NCBI RefSeq assembly: GCF_001269655.1 | Contig: NZ_LHVE01000006.1 | Coordinates: forward strand, 186,001 to 250,000 | DNA from: Pseudomonas thivervalensis | GTDB taxonomy: Bacteria; Pseudomonadota; Gammaproteobacteria; Pseudomonadales; Pseudomonadaceae | Direction: 5' to 3' | Length of the DNA: 64,000 nucleotides | Part shown: positions 28,933-38,921 of the stretch, one piece after another | Position numbering within the stretch: position 1 is the first letter of the stretch | How the letters are laid out: every line of letters starts with the position of its first letter | Program-made: the position numbers and the translations under genes | Notes under the pieces: model-generated | The model's database searches: none | What the model was told of the DNA's origin: nothing | The model's input: the letters and a program-made list of their open reading frames with translations, nothing else

Positions 28933-31074
28933 TCAGAGCGTGTAGGAGATGCCGGCCTGCACGGTTCGCGGTGCGCCTGGGTAAGCGTAGACGTTACCGA
29001 AAGCGCCTTCTTCGTAGTCGGCGTCAAACAGGTTCTTCAGGTCCAGGTTGAGGCGGATCCGCTCGTTGACCTTGTAGTAGCCGAGCAGGTCCACCACCGT
29101 ATAGCTGTCCATGGAAAACGCATTCGCCGCAGTCTGGCCGGCCCGTTCATCCACGTACTTGGCGCCCAGGCCCAGGCCAAGACCCTTGAGGCCACCGTCC
29201 TGGAACTCGTAGACGTTCAACAGGCTGAAGGAGTTCCTGGGCACGTTGAGCAAGCGGGTGCCGGACGGGATATTGATGTCCTTGGTCACTTCGGCATCCA
29301 CATAGGCGTAGCCACCGATCACGCGCCATTCTGGCGTTAAATTGCCCGCCACGTTCAGGTCAAAGCCCCGGCTGCGCACTTCGCCAGCGGCCACGCTGAA
29401 GGTGGAATCCACGGGGTCAGTGGTGAGCACGTTACGTTTTTCGATCTGGTACACCGCCGCATCGACACTCAACTGACGATCCAAGGCTTCCCACTTGATC
29501 CCCATCTCATAGGACTTACCCTCTTCCGGCTTGAACCCGCCACCGACGCGACTGGCACCGTTGTTGGGCTTGAACGAGCGTGCGGTATTGGCATAGACCG
29601 CCACGGTATCGGTCAGGTCGTAGATCACCCCCAGGCGCGGGGTGACGGCGCTGTCGGTGACATTCCAGTTCCTGCTGCCGGGGCGAGCCTGTGGGACAAA
29701 CGTCTCGTACTCATGCTCAAAGCGCTCGAAACGCGCACCGGCCAACAGCTTCAAGCGCTCGGTCAGCGCCACCTGATCCTGGACGAACACACCAAACGTC
29801 TTGAGATTTTCCTGGTCATTTGTGGGCGTGCGCGTCAGAGGCGGGCGCGGCTGGCCATACACCGGATCGAAGATATCGATCGGATAGGCACCGGTGCCGC
29901 CGGCGGAGCGCTGGATGATGGACTGGTAGTCGTAATCTTCATACTCGATGCCCGTCAACAACGTGTGCTCGAACCCGCCGGTGGAAAAATGCCCGGTGAG
30001 GTTGAGCTGGGTGTCCCAGTCGGTCCACTCCAGCTTGCGGTAGTTGAAGTTACGCCCCAGGGTGCGTCCATCGGCGGCGATGCCGTTGCCTTCCACCGCA
30101 TTGCCTTGCAACGTACCGTCGAGCCACTGAGTCCCACCGGCCAGGGTCCAGTCGTCATTGAGCATGTGCTCGAAACGCACCTGCAGCATGTTGTTGTCGT
30201 TGTGCAACTTGCCGGCGTCTTTTTCGCCGAAGAACGTATCCCGTGACGCGGTGCCGCGCTGCCCTGCGTAATGGGTCAGGCCACGGTCCAGCGGCGCATT
30301 GTTGCGCATGAAATCGCCTTCGAAGGTCAGGCGCGTGGTGTCGTTGACCTGCCAGCTCACCACCGGCGCGACGCCGTAACGCTCGGTCTCGACGTGGTCG
30401 CGGAACGTGTCACCGCCCTCGCCGATCACGTTCAGGCGATAAGCCAGGCGCCCTTCTTCGTCCAATGGACCGGATGCGTCCAGAGTACCGCGACGCATCC
30501 CTTGGTCGCTGACCTGGCTGCCCAAGGTCACCGTGCGCTCGGCCAACGGCTGCTTGGACACCACGTTGAAGGTACCGCCCGGGTCGCCACGGCCATAAAG
30601 CATGGTGGCCGGACCGCGCAGCACTTCCAGGCGCTCGATGGTGTTGGCGTCCGGCATGTTCGGGTAGCCACGGTTGATCGGGAAACCGTTGCGGTAGAAC
30701 TCGCCGGTGGTGAAACCGCGGACGGTGAAGGTGGTCAGGCCCTGGCCGCCAAAGTTGTTGGCCCGGCCGACCCCGCCGGCGTAATCGAGGGCGTCTTGCA
30801 GGCGCGTGGCACTGAGGTCTTCAACGACATCGCGGGACACCACGGAAATCGATTGCGGGGTTTCATGGATCGCGGTGTCGGTACGGGTGGCACTGGCCGA
30901 ACGGGTGGCGTGATAGCCCTTCACCGGGCCCTGCGCTGATTCATAGTCGGCATTACCCACGATATCGGTGGCTTGCAACTCAAGGGAGGCCGGCTTGGCA
31001 GGGATTGGCTCTTCGGCCCAGGTGGGAACGGAATAAGCTTGCAGAACACACAATGAAACGAGAATCCGACGCAT
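28933..31074 (-). CDS. TonB-dependent ferric siderophore receptor
   Basis: The 713-residue outer-membrane protein has a signal peptide to about TWAE (20). A plug domain (about 60-170) includes ETPQSISVVSRDVVEDL and LEVLRGPATMLYGRGDPGGTFN. A 22-stranded barrel ends in GISYTL. There is no N-terminal signalling domain and no sigma/anti-sigma pair nearby, so it is a transport-only receptor. The ligand is not identifiable; the plug resembles hydroxamate-type receptors. A weak Fur-like site lies about 87 bases before the start. Confidence 0.88.
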   Translation of the reverse strand: MRRILVSLCVLQAYSVPTWAEEPIPAKPASLELQATDIVGNADYESAQGPVKGYHATRSASATRTDTAIHETPQSISVVSRDVVEDLSATRLQDALDYAGGVGRANNFGGQGLTTFTVRGFTTGEFYRNGFPINRGYPNMPDANTIERLEVLRGPATMLYGRGDPGGTFNVVSKQPLAERTVTLGSQVSDQGMRRGTLDASGPLDEEGRLAYRLNVIGEGGDTFRDHVETERYGVAPVVSWQVNDTTRLTFEGDFMRNNAPLDRGLTHYAGQRGTASRDTFFGEKDAGKLHNDNNMLQVRFEHMLNDDWTLAGGTQWLDGTLQGNAVEGNGIAADGRTLGRNFNYRKLEWTDWDTQLNLTGHFSTGGFEHTLLTGIEYEDYDYQSIIQRSAGGTGAYPIDIFDPVYGQPRPPLTRTPTNDQENLKTFGVFVQDQVALTERLKLLAGARFERFEHEYETFVPQARPGSRNWNVTDSAVTPRLGVIYDLTDTVAVYANTARSFKPNNGASRVGGGFKPEEGKSYEMGIKWEALDRQLSVDAAVYQIEKRNVLTTDPVDSTFSVAAGEVRSRGFDLNVAGNLTPEWRVIGGYAYVDAEVTKDINIPSGTRLLNVPRNSFSLLNVYEFQDGGLKGLGLGLGAKYVDERAGQTAANAFSMDSYTVVDLLGYYKVNERIRLNLDLKNLFDADYEEGAFGNVYAYPGAPRTVQAGISYTL

Positions 31075-31160
31075 CGACGCACAATCCTAATGGAAAAAAG
31101 CCTCCACACCGGGAGGCTGACAAGAATGTGTCGCGGAAGATACAGTAACTCATTGTTATT

Positions 31161-31175
31161 TGATATCTATTCCCA
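31161..31175 (-). promoter_or_regulatory. Candidate Fur box before the siderophore receptor
   Basis: The plus-strand reading TGATATCTATTCCCA matches the TGATAAT-N-ATTATCA consensus in ten of fourteen positions, in an AT-rich stretch upstream of an iron-uptake gene. Confidence 0.3.
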
Positions 31176-31210
31176 TTAACGCTGGTGCTTTTTGTGACTG
31201 GTCAGTCCGC

Positions 31211-31310
31211 TATCGCGAGCAAGCTCGCTCCTACAGTGGATCTTCAGCAGATATAAGTTTTGTGATGGGCCTCGGCTTTCCCTGTGGGAGCGAGCTTGCT
31301 CGCGATGGCG
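31211..31310. repeat. Outward-facing REP pair (family C)
   Basis: ATCGCGAGCAAGCTCGCTCC and, 45 bases later, TGTGGGAGCGAGCTTGCTCG. They lie between the siderophore receptor promoter and the end of the MocR gene. Confidence 0.8.
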
Positions 31311-31332
31311 CCAGAACAATCTCCCAAAAACC

Positions 31333-32733
31333 CTACTGACCCACCGCCATCGATTCCTGCTCCACCCGCTGGAAAAACCTCTGCGCACGAACATCCTGGG
31401 TATAGGCCACGTTCAACCGCAACCAATCGCACGCCTCGCCCTGTGGCAGGAACGACGAGCCCTGGGACAGTTGGACCTGCAGTTCCCGAGCGATCTGCTG
31501 CACCCGCTGCGCCGCCAGGCACCGAGGCCTGGCCCAGACGAACAGCCCTCCCATCGGCTCGGCAAAGACCTCCCAATGAGCCGGGTCCAGCTGACGCAAC
31601 GTAGTTGCCATCTGTTTGTTCAGGCGCTGGCGCAAGCGCTGGATCAACTTGCGATAAGCACCGTTGGCCAACAACGTCGCCACCACGTTTTCCGCCAGCA
31701 GCGAACAACCGATGCCGGTCACCATCTTGACCTCGGCCAGGCGCTGGATGATGTCGGGCTGGGCGACCACGTAGCCGATGCGCAGCGAACTGGACAGCGT
31801 CTTGGAAAAGCTCGCCAGGTAAATCACCCGGTCCAAGGCATCCAGGGAGGCCAGGCGCGACGTCGGGCCATTCTGGAAATCGGCGTAGATATCGTCCTCG
31901 ATGAGACGAAAGTCATGGGCCGTCGCCAGTTGCAACAGACGATAGGCCACGCTCGGCGCCAGGCTGGTGCCGGTGGGGTTCTGGTACATGCTGTTGATGA
32001 AGAAATACGAGGGTTGGTGCTGGCCGAGGAGCTGTTCCAGGCGGGCGATGTCCGGGCCTTGCGCAGTTCTCGGCACCGCCACGGTCTTGACCCCGTGCAG
32101 CTTCAGCAGATTGAACAGGTTGTAGTAGCCAGGGCTTTCCACCAGCACCAGGTCACCGGGCTTGAGCAGGGTTCGCACCAGCAGATCGAGGCCTTGACTG
32201 GCGCCTTGGGTGGTGATGATCTGCGTCGGGTCGACGTGAATGTCGATCAGGCCCAGGCGTTTTTGCAGGTGCAGGCGCAGATGAGGCGAGCCCAACGGGG
32301 TACTGTAGTTGAACAACGCGTGGTTATCGCTGCGCACCACCTGGCGGATCGCCTGGCCCAGGTCGGTGTCGTCGCGCCAGGCATCGGGCAGCCAGCCGCA
32401 ACCGAGCTTGAGCTGCGTCGATTCATTGTCGAATAACCCCCACGACGGATTATCCGTATCAGGTGTCGGTTCCATCGCCCGAGCCAACTGCTGCGCGACA
32501 AAAAAGCCCGCGCCATGCCGAGACTCCAGTACCCCGCTGGCCACCAGTTGATCATAGGCCTTGATCACGCTCGACAGGCTCAGGCCATTTTCCCGCGCCA
32601 ACTGGCGTATGGACGGCATGCGTGCGCCGGGACGAATGCCATGGGTATCGATCCAGCCCACGAGGTGCGTCACGAGCTGCCGGATCACCGGCTCGGCAAC
32701 GTTGCGATCAATCTTCAGGTCCACGGCGGGCAC
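31333..32733 (-). CDS. MocR/PdxR-type GntR regulator with aminotransferase domain
   Basis: The 466-residue fusion has an N-terminal winged helix-turn-helix (about 15-80, PSIRQLARENGLSLSSVIKAYDQL) and a class I aminotransferase-like domain (about 110-460). The PLP lysine is expected in SFSKTLSSSLRIGY, and PTGTS and DDIYADF are typical. Such proteins sense PLP, amino acids or amines and control a divergent neighbour. The start appears to be GTG. The MFS gene diverges 128 bases away and is the likely target. Confidence 0.85.
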   Translation of the reverse strand: MPAVDLKIDRNVAEPVIRQLVTHLVGWIDTHGIRPGARMPSIRQLARENGLSLSSVIKAYDQLVASGVLESRHGAGFFVAQQLARAMEPTPDTDNPSWGLFDNESTQLKLGCGWLPDAWRDDTDLGQAIRQVVRSDNHALFNYSTPLGSPHLRLHLQKRLGLIDIHVDPTQIITTQGASQGLDLLVRTLLKPGDLVLVESPGYYNLFNLLKLHGVKTVAVPRTAQGPDIARLEQLLGQHQPSYFFINSMYQNPTGTSLAPSVAYRLLQLATAHDFRLIEDDIYADFQNGPTSRLASLDALDRVIYLASFSKTLSSSLRIGYVVAQPDIIQRLAEVKMVTGIGCSLLAENVVATLLANGAYRKLIQRLRQRLNKQMATTLRQLDPAHWEVFAEPMGGLFVWARPRCLAAQRVQQIARELQVQLSQGSSFLPQGEACDWLRLNVAYTQDVRAQRFFQRVEQESMAVGQ

Positions 32734-32860
32734 TCTTGGTCAAGTGTTCTCTATTTTTCGGCAAACAGTTAAACACAAATGGCCTGGGTCTGTTCCTTGT
32801 TTGCGTTGTGCCCGGCAGTGATAGTCCTCGGGACTTCTGCATACCCTTAAGGAACACCCT

Positions 32861-34027
32861 TTGAACCCATCGCATCGACATTCCTGGGGGCTGGCCTTCG
32901 GGCTTTGCCTGATCACCCTCGCGGTCAACCTGCAAGCGCCGCTGTACACCACCTACGCGCAGTTGTCCGGCTATGGGGCCGGCGCCACGGCGGTGGCGTT
33001 TTCCGGTTATGTGCTGGGCGTACTGCCGGTGCTGCTGGCGTTCGGTGGGTTGGCCGACCGGGTCGGACGCAAGCCGTTGATCCTGGTCGCCCTCGGGTTG
33101 TCGATGCTGGCGACGCTGGTGACCATGCTCTGGCCGAACCTGGTGGCGCTGGGCGTGGCGCGCCTGATGATGGGGGTCGGCACGGGGCTGGCTTCGGCCA
33201 CGTCGACCGCCTATATGACCGAGCTCATGGCCACCGGCGATACCCGCTCACCGGCCAACCGGGTCACCGCCAGCACCTCCCTGGGCTTTGGCCTGGGGGC
33301 GGCGCTGACCAGTCTGTTCTTGTTCGTCCACCACAGCGCCACGCCCGGCAGTTTCTGGTTGCAGCTGATGTTGGCCGCCATCGCGATTGTCGTGGTCTGG
33401 CGACTCCCGGACCCGGCACCGAGGATCAACGATGCACCGCTGCTGCGCCTGCCGCTGTTTCCCGCCGGCAGCCTGCCCTACAGCTTTTCCATGCTGCTGG
33501 CCTGGGCGACCTCGGGCCTGGTCATCGCCCTGTTGCCGTCGGTGCTGGCGACCCACGATTTGCAGCGTTGGTCTGGCTTGTCGACCTTCACGGTCATCAG
33601 TTGCGGCTTGCTCTTCCAACCTTGGGTGCGACGCCTGCAGCCGGCCAGGGCCACATGCCTGGGCCTGTTGATCCTGCCCGCGAGCTACGCGTTGCTGGCC
33701 TGGGGCGCGAGCGCCGGTTCCCTGCCCGCCGTGCTGCTGGGCGCGCTGGGCGCGAGCAGCGCCTGCTACGGTTTCCTGTACCTGGGTGGACTGTCGGCTA
33801 TAACGGCCATGGCTGGGGCGGAAAAGGCCCGGGTCAGCGCCGGGTTCTTCCTGTTCGCCTATGTCGGGTTCAGCATTCCGGTGGTGGTGACCGGGTTGTT
33901 GGCTGACGCTTTTGGCGCTGATGTGGCGTTGATCGTGTTTGGCCTGGCGTTGTTGGCGGGGGCGTCCGTGACCGGATGGCGAATCCTCCGGACAGAGGCT
34001 TATGTGAGCCACCTGTCCCACGGCTGA
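32861..34027 (+). CDS. MFS transporter divergent from the MocR regulator
   Basis: The 388-residue carrier has twelve spans. Motif A appears as GGLADRVGRKPLI between spans 2 and 3, and GVARLMMGVGTGLASATS follows; the overall form is of the drug/metabolite efflux type. The start is TTG, preceded by AAGGA at seven bases. Under likely control of the MocR protein, it may export or import an amino-acid-like compound; the substrate is unknown. Confidence 0.8.
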   Translation: MNPSHRHSWGLAFGLCLITLAVNLQAPLYTTYAQLSGYGAGATAVAFSGYVLGVLPVLLAFGGLADRVGRKPLILVALGLSMLATLVTMLWPNLVALGVARLMMGVGTGLASATSTAYMTELMATGDTRSPANRVTASTSLGFGLGAALTSLFLFVHHSATPGSFWLQLMLAAIAIVVVWRLPDPAPRINDAPLLRLPLFPAGSLPYSFSMLLAWATSGLVIALLPSVLATHDLQRWSGLSTFTVISCGLLFQPWVRRLQPARATCLGLLILPASYALLAWGASAGSLPAVLLGALGASSACYGFLYLGGLSAITAMAGAEKARVSAGFFLFAYVGFSIPVVVTGLLADAFGADVALIVFGLALLAGASVTGWRILRTEAYVSHLSHG

Positions 34028-34059
34028 ACTGCCAGGCTGTTGGAACTGTGCAAGAGCTG

Positions 34060-34164
34060 TGTAGGAGCTGTCGAGCGAAGCGAGGCTGCGATCTTGCCAC
34101 TGCCCATTGAGTCGAGAGCGAAAGATCAGGGTCAAAAGATCGCAGGCTTCGCCAGCTCCTACAA
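34060..34164. repeat. Paired REP element (family B)
   Basis: GTAGGAGCTGTCGAGCG and its inverse GCCAGCTCCTAC lie between the MFS gene and the GntR regulator. Confidence 0.85.
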
Positions 34165-34194
34165 AACCTCCCTTGAACACCGCGCCCGGCAAAG

Positions 34195-34204
34195 TCGTAT
34201 ACCA
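34195..34204. promoter_or_regulatory. GTATAC operator before the GntR gene
   Basis: TC-GTATAC-CA followed by TATC. The same core recurs before the hydroxyproline importer and lhpC. It lies 31 bases before the GTG of the regulator, consistent with autoregulation. Confidence 0.55.
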
Positions 34205-34235
34205 TATCCCCACCTAAGCCGAACGACCCGCCGCC

Positions 34236-34907
34236 GTGACTTTATCCAAGTTCAACCTGCCTGACCTGGGCAACACCCCGTCCACCTCGGAAATCATCAC
34301 CCGCCACCTGCGCGATGCCATCGTGGCCGGGCACTTTGCCGAGGACGAGCCGATTCGCCAGGATGACATCGCCCGCCAGTTCAACGTCAGCAAGATTCCC
34401 GTGCGCGAAGCCCTCAAGCGCCTGGAGGCCGAGGGCCTGGTGATGTTCCAGCGCAATCGCGGGGCGATGGTGACGCGCATTTCCGAGGCGGAGCTGGCGC
34501 AGATGTTCGAGGTGCGCATGCTGCTGGAAGACAAAGTGCTGCGCCTGGCGATTCCCAACATGACCGAAGACACCTTCGCCCGCGCCGAAAGCATCTGCCA
34601 GGAATTCATCGGTGAAGACGATGTGGGACGCTGGGCCGAACTGAACTGGCAACTGCATGCCTGCCTCTACGAACCCGCGCAACGACCGTTCATGGTGGGG
34701 TTGATCCGCTCGGTCCACGACAAGCTGGAGCGTTACCTGCGCATGCAAATGAGCCTTTCGGCCGGTAAGGACCGTGCCGATCACGAGCACCGGGAAATCA
34801 TCAAGGCCTGCCGCGCCGGTGACGTCGAGCGGGCCGTGGAGTTGTTGGACGAACACATCGCCGGGGTCTGCGAGACCTTGTTCAAGTTCCTGCCTTCCAG
34901 CCATTGA
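34236..34907 (+). CDS. GntR (FadR-type) regulator of hydroxyproline genes
   Basis: The 223-residue protein has an N-terminal winged helix (about 15-75, [26 protein letters not shown]) and an FCD all-helical effector domain (about 85-215) with metal-type residues in [12 protein letters not shown] and [10 protein letters not shown]. The start is GTG. Three GTATAC palindromes in the cluster, one next to this gene, fit the operator type of this subfamily. The effector is presumably hydroxyproline or a pathway intermediate. Confidence 0.8.
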   Translation: MTLSKFNLPDLGNTPSTSEIITRHLRDAIVAGHFAEDEPIRQDDIARQFNVSKIPVREALKRLEAEGLVMFQRNRGAMVTRISEAELAQMFEVRMLLEDKVLRLAIPNMTEDTFARAESICQEFIGEDDVGRWAELNWQLHACLYEPAQRPFMVGLIRSVHDKLERYLRMQMSLSAGKDRADHEHREIIKACRAGDVERAVELLDEHIAGVCETLFKFLPSSH

Positions 34908-35019
34908 TGGGCCAACGCTGTGCCGATTTCGTCATCGGCGACAGATAAAACCCTCAAGCCGTCGCCCCCTGGCGCGGGCCACGCTTGCCGTCACTCATCT
35001 GAACGGACGTGGCCCTCCC

Positions 35020-35952
35020 ATGAAACGCATCACCGTGATCGATTCCCATACCGGCGGCGAACCGACCCGACTGGTCACCGACGGTTTTCCTGACCTGGGC
35101 CAGGGCAGCATGGCCGAGCGCAAGCAACGGCTGGCCACGGAGCATGATGCGTGGCGCAGCGCCTGCGTGCTCGAACCGCGGGGCAGCGATGTGCTGGTGG
35201 GCGCACTGCTCTGTGAACCGGTGGACCCGAACGCCTGTGCCGGCGTGATCTTTTTCAACAACAGCGGCTACCTGGGCATGTGCGGCCACGGCACCATCGG
35301 CCTGGTGGCGTCCCTGGCCCACCTGGGCAGGATCGGCCCCGGCGTGCACAGCATCGAAACCCCGGTGGGCACGGTCCAGGCAACCTTGCACGAGGATCGC
35401 TCGGTCAGCGTGCGCAACGTGCCGGCCTACCGGTACCGCAAGGCACTGGCCCTGGAGGTGCCCGGCATCGGCCAGGTAGTGGGCGACGTGGCCTGGGGCG
35501 GCAATTGGTTTTTCCTGATCGCCGAACATGGCCAGCGCGTGGCCGGCGATAACCTCGACGCGTTGACCGCCTACACCTACGCCGTGCAGCAAGCCTTGGA
35601 GCAGCAGGGTTTTCGCGGCGAGGACGGCGGACTGATCGACCACATCGAACTGTTTGCCGACGACCCGCAAGCCGACAGTCGCAACTTCGTGCTCTGCCCG
35701 GGCAAGGCCTATGACCGCTCCCCTTGTGGCACCGGCACCAGCGCCAAACTGGCATGCCTGGCGGCCGATGGAAAGCTGCAACCCGGGCAGATCTGGCGCC
35801 AGGCCAGTGTCATTGGCAGCGAGTTCGAAGGTTCCTACGAACGTTCGGGCGAGCGCATCGTGCCGACCATTCGCGGCCGCGCCTACATCAGCGCTGAAAC
35901 CACCCTGATCATCGAAGCGGATGACCCGTTCGCCTGGGGTATTCGCCCGTGA
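35020..35952 (+). CDS. lhpA: 4-hydroxyproline 2-epimerase
   Basis: The 310-residue proline racemase family enzyme has both catalytic cysteines: Cys88 in MCGHGTIG and a second Cys in DRSPCGTGT near residue 236. It converts trans-4-hydroxy-L-proline to cis-4-hydroxy-D-proline, the first catabolic step. The ATG at 35020 is the first that fits family length. The GTG of lhpB overlaps its stop (GTGA). Confidence 0.9.
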   Translation: MKRITVIDSHTGGEPTRLVTDGFPDLGQGSMAERKQRLATEHDAWRSACVLEPRGSDVLVGALLCEPVDPNACAGVIFFNNSGYLGMCGHGTIGLVASLAHLGRIGPGVHSIETPVGTVQATLHEDRSVSVRNVPAYRYRKALALEVPGIGQVVGDVAWGGNWFFLIAEHGQRVAGDNLDALTAYTYAVQQALEQQGFRGEDGGLIDHIELFADDPQADSRNFVLCPGKAYDRSPCGTGTSAKLACLAADGKLQPGQIWRQASVIGSEFEGSYERSGERIVPTIRGRAYISAETTLIIEADDPFAWGIRP

Positions 35953-37064
35953 ACGAAGGCCAGGTCGCCGACGTGATCATCATCGGCGCCGGCATCATCG
36001 GTGCGGCCTGCGCCCAGGCATTGGCCCGGCGCAACGTCAAGGTGTTGGTGCTGGATGCCGGTTGGCACGGCGCCACGGCGGCCGGCATGGGGCATCTGTT
36101 GGTGCTGGATGACAACCCGGCGGAACTGGCCCTCAGCCAATACTCCCTGCAACGCTGGCGCGAACTGGCACCAGCCCTGCCCGCCAGTTGCGCCTGGCGC
36201 AACAACGGCACCTTGTGGCTGGCGGCCAATGCCGAGGAGATGGCCGTGGCCCACAGCAAATACCTGAACCTGCTGGCCCATGGCGAATCCTGTGAATTGA
36301 TCGGCCGCACCGCCCTGCATCAGCGTGAGCCTGAGCTGCGCCCGGGGCTGGAAGGCGGACTGCTGATCAAGGGCGACGGCATCCTCTACGCCCCGGCGGC
36401 CGCGCGCTGGATGCTCGACGCGCCCAATATCCGCCAGCAACGGGCGCAGGTCAGCGAAGTCGACGGTGCTCGTGTGCGCCTCGACGACGGACGCTGGTTG
36501 AGCGCCGAGGCGGTGGTCCTCGCCAATGGCATCCAGGCCACAGAACTATGCCCGGAACTGCCCATCGAACCGAAAAAGGGCCACCTGCTGATCACCGATC
36601 GCTACCCCGCCACCATCACCCATACCCTGGTGGAGCTGGGCTACGTCACCAGCGCCCATAACGCCAGCGGGCCGTCGGTGGCGTGCAATATCCAACCACG
36701 CCCGACCGGGCAATTGTTCATCGGCGCCTCGCGGCAGTTCGGCACCGTCGACCCGCAGGTGGAAGGCTGGATGCTGGCGAAGATGCTCAAGCGCGCCGTC
36801 GAGTACCTGCCAGGGTTGGCGCACCTGAACGGCATCAGGGCCTGGACCGGTTTCCGCGCGGCGAGTCCCGATGGCTTGCCCCTGGTGGGCCAACATCCGC
36901 AGCGCAAGGGGCTGTGGCTGGCGGTGGGTCACGAGGGGTTGGGCGTCACCACGGCCCCCGCGACGGCCGACCTGCTGGTCGCGCAGCTGTTCGACGAAAC
37001 TTCGCCCCTGGCCGCGCAACCTTACCTGCCGCAGCGTTTCCTGGGGGAACCCGCCCATGCCTGA
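35949..37064 (+). CDS. lhpB: D-hydroxyproline dehydrogenase FAD subunit (DadA-like)
   Basis: The 371-residue FAD oxidoreductase has the dinucleotide motif [10 protein letters not shown] (about 13-22) and a C-terminal [14 protein letters not shown] segment typical of DadA/DAAO-type enzymes. In Pseudomonas it acts with LhpE and LhpF to oxidise cis-4-hydroxy-D-proline to pyrroline-4-hydroxy-2-carboxylate. The start is GTG overlapping the lhpA stop. A nested REP separates it from lhpF. Confidence 0.85.
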   Translation: MNEGQVADVIIIGAGIIGAACAQALARRNVKVLVLDAGWHGATAAGMGHLLVLDDNPAELALSQYSLQRWRELAPALPASCAWRNNGTLWLAANAEEMAVAHSKYLNLLAHGESCELIGRTALHQREPELRPGLEGGLLIKGDGILYAPAAARWMLDAPNIRQQRAQVSEVDGARVRLDDGRWLSAEAVVLANGIQATELCPELPIEPKKGHLLITDRYPATITHTLVELGYVTSAHNASGPSVACNIQPRPTGQLFIGASRQFGTVDPQVEGWMLAKMLKRAVEYLPGLAHLNGIRAWTGFRAASPDGLPLVGQHPQRKGLWLAVGHEGLGVTTAPATADLLVAQLFDETSPLAAQPYLPQRFLGEPAHA

Positions 37065-37082
37065 AGCCCGACACACATCCCC

Positions 37083-37242
37083 TGTGGCGAGGGCGCAAGC
37101 TCGCGCAGGGCTCTGTAGGAGCTGGCGAAGCCTGCGATCTTTTGATCTTTCGCTTGAGATTCCAGCTATCAGGAAAAAGATCGCAGCCTCGCTCCGCTCG
37201 ACAGCTCCTACAGGCCCAGCGCGAGCTTGCTCCCTCGCCACA
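37083..37242. repeat. Nested composite REP element inside the lhp operon
   Basis: The outer arms are a family A variant (GTGGCGAGGGCGCAAGCTCG and inverse). The inner arms are family B (GTAGGAGCTGGCGAAGCC ... GACAGCTCCTACA). It lies between lhpB and lhpF on the coding path of one complex. Confidence 0.85.
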
Positions 37243-37291
37243 GGTTTTGGGTGTGCTCCTGACATCCACTTAGCCAAGGAGTATTGGAGCC

Positions 37292-37528
37292 ATGCCTGAC
37301 TTGTTTTTGGACGGCCGCCCACTGTACGTCGCCAACGGCACCAGCGTCGCGGCAGCATTGGCGTTGGGCGCGGACGGTTGCAGCCGCACCTCGGTCAGCG
37401 GCCAGCGGCGAGCACCGTTGTGCGGCATGGGCATCTGCCAGGAATGCCGGGTGCTGATCGATGGCCGACTCCGCCTGGCCTGCCAGACCCTGTGCCTCGA
37501 TGGCATGCACGTGCAGACCCGACCATGA
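37292..37528 (+). CDS. lhpF: (2Fe-2S)-binding subunit of D-hydroxyproline dehydrogenase
   Basis: This 78-residue ferredoxin-like protein has CGMGICQEC plus an upstream Cys and a later ACQT, the four-cysteine set of a plant-type [2Fe-2S] cluster (Fer2_4 type). It links the two flavin subunits. It overlaps lhpE by four bases (ATGA). Confidence 0.85.
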   Translation: MPDLFLDGRPLYVANGTSVAAALALGADGCSRTSVSGQRRAPLCGMGICQECRVLIDGRLRLACQTLCLDGMHVQTRP

Positions 37529-38781
37529 ACGAAGCCACCGACCTGCTGATCATCGGCGCCGGCCCCGCCGGCATGGCCGCCGCCCTCGCCGCGACCAGCA
37601 GCGGCGCACACATCGTGTTGCTGGACGACAACCCACTGCCCGGCGGGCAGATCTGGCGCGACGGTCCCCAGGCCAACCTGCCCAGTGCAGCCCGGCACCT
37701 GCGCGATCAACTGCGAAACTGCACCAACGTACGCTGCCATGCCGGCACTCGCGTAATCGCCTGCGCGGCGGATAAAACCTTGCTGGTGGAAGATGCCGAG
37801 CGCGGCTGGCAGATCCGCTACGAGCGCTTGATCCTTTGCACCGGTGCCCGTGAGTTGCTGCTGCCGTTTCCTGGCTGGACGCTCCCCGGCGTGACCGGCG
37901 CTGGCGGGTTGCAGGCGCTGATCAAGGGCGGCTTGCCGGTGCGCGGCGAACGGCTGGTCATCGCCGGCAGCGGCCCCTTGCTGTTGGCCAGCGCCGCCAC
38001 GGCGAAGCATCAAGGTGCACAGGTGGTGCGCATCGCCGAGCAGGCCAGTCGCGGCGCCGTCGCCGGTTTCGCCGGGCAACTGCCGCGCTGGCCGGGGAAG
38101 TTTTTCCAATCGTTCAGTTTGTTCGACTCGCACTACCGCACCGACACCCATGTGGTAGAGGCGCTCGGTCGGGAACGACTCGAGGGCGTGCGCCTGCATC
38201 AGCAAGGCAAGACGATTGAACTGGCCTGCGACCGGCTCGCCTGTGGCTTCGGGCTCATTCCCAATACCCAGTTGGGCCAGGCCCTGGGCTGCGCGATTGA
38301 AGACCAGGCGCTGGCGGTTGATGCCTGGCAAGCGACCACGCGCCGCGAACATTACGCCGCCGGTGAGTGCACCGGTTTCGGCGGCAGCGAACTGGCGTTG
38401 GTGGAAGGCGCCATCGCCGGCCACGCCGCCGTCGGCAATAGTGCCGCCGCCCAACAGCTGTGGCCACGCCGCGCACGCTGGCAGGGTTTCGCCCGGGCCT
38501 TGAACACGGCCTTCGTCCTCGATCCACGGCTCAAGGCCCTGGCCCGCAGCGACACCCTGGTCTGCCGCTGCGAAGACGTACCGTATGGCGAACTGGTCGA
38601 CCACGAAAACTGGCGCGAAGCGAAACTGGCCAGCCGCTGCGGCATGGGCGCCTGCCAGGGCCGCGTGTGCGCCGCCGCCCTGGAACACCTGTTCGGCTGG
38701 ACACCGCCCCTACCTCGTCCGCCCTTCAGCCCGGCGCGGATCGAGACCCTGCTGGAGCTGGAAGAAACCCCGCCCACCTGA
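37525..38781 (+). CDS. lhpE: FAD/[2Fe-2S] subunit of D-hydroxyproline dehydrogenase
   Basis: The 418-residue pyridine-nucleotide-disulfide-type flavoprotein has GAGPAGMAAA near the start and a second nucleotide-binding GSGPLLLASA at about 155. The C-terminal BFD-like domain reads VCRCEDVPYGEL and CGMGACQGRVC. It corresponds to the alpha subunit of hydrogen-cyanide-synthase-like dehydrogenases. It completes the LhpBEF enzyme. Confidence 0.85.
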   Translation: MNEATDLLIIGAGPAGMAAALAATSSGAHIVLLDDNPLPGGQIWRDGPQANLPSAARHLRDQLRNCTNVRCHAGTRVIACAADKTLLVEDAERGWQIRYERLILCTGARELLLPFPGWTLPGVTGAGGLQALIKGGLPVRGERLVIAGSGPLLLASAATAKHQGAQVVRIAEQASRGAVAGFAGQLPRWPGKFFQSFSLFDSHYRTDTHVVEALGRERLEGVRLHQQGKTIELACDRLACGFGLIPNTQLGQALGCAIEDQALAVDAWQATTRREHYAAGECTGFGGSELALVEGAIAGHAAVGNSAAAQQLWPRRARWQGFARALNTAFVLDPRLKALARSDTLVCRCEDVPYGELVDHENWREAKLASRCGMGACQGRVCAAALEHLFGWTPPLPRPPFSPARIETLLELEETPPT

Positions 38782-38825
38782 GCCCGGCACACATCCCACT
38801 CTGGCCTGCACTCACCACAAATCCC

Positions 38826-38905
38826 CTGTGGGAGCGAGCCTGCTCGCGATGGCGGCGTGACAGGCAACACATTTCCGGCTGACACTGCGCTACAGCTCCC
38901 ACAAA
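38826..38905. repeat. Partly degraded REP doublet (family C)
   Basis: The left arm CTGTGGGAGCGAGCCTGCTC is intact. The right arm survives only as CAGCTCCCACA. It lies between lhpE and the AraC gene. Confidence 0.65.
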
Positions 38906-38921
38906 AAAGACGAAGCCGGCC

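Noticed and set aside
31211..31310. Attachment site or island boundary near the siderophore receptor
   Set aside because: The repeated sequence is an ordinary family C REP pair; there is no tRNA or integrase nearby.
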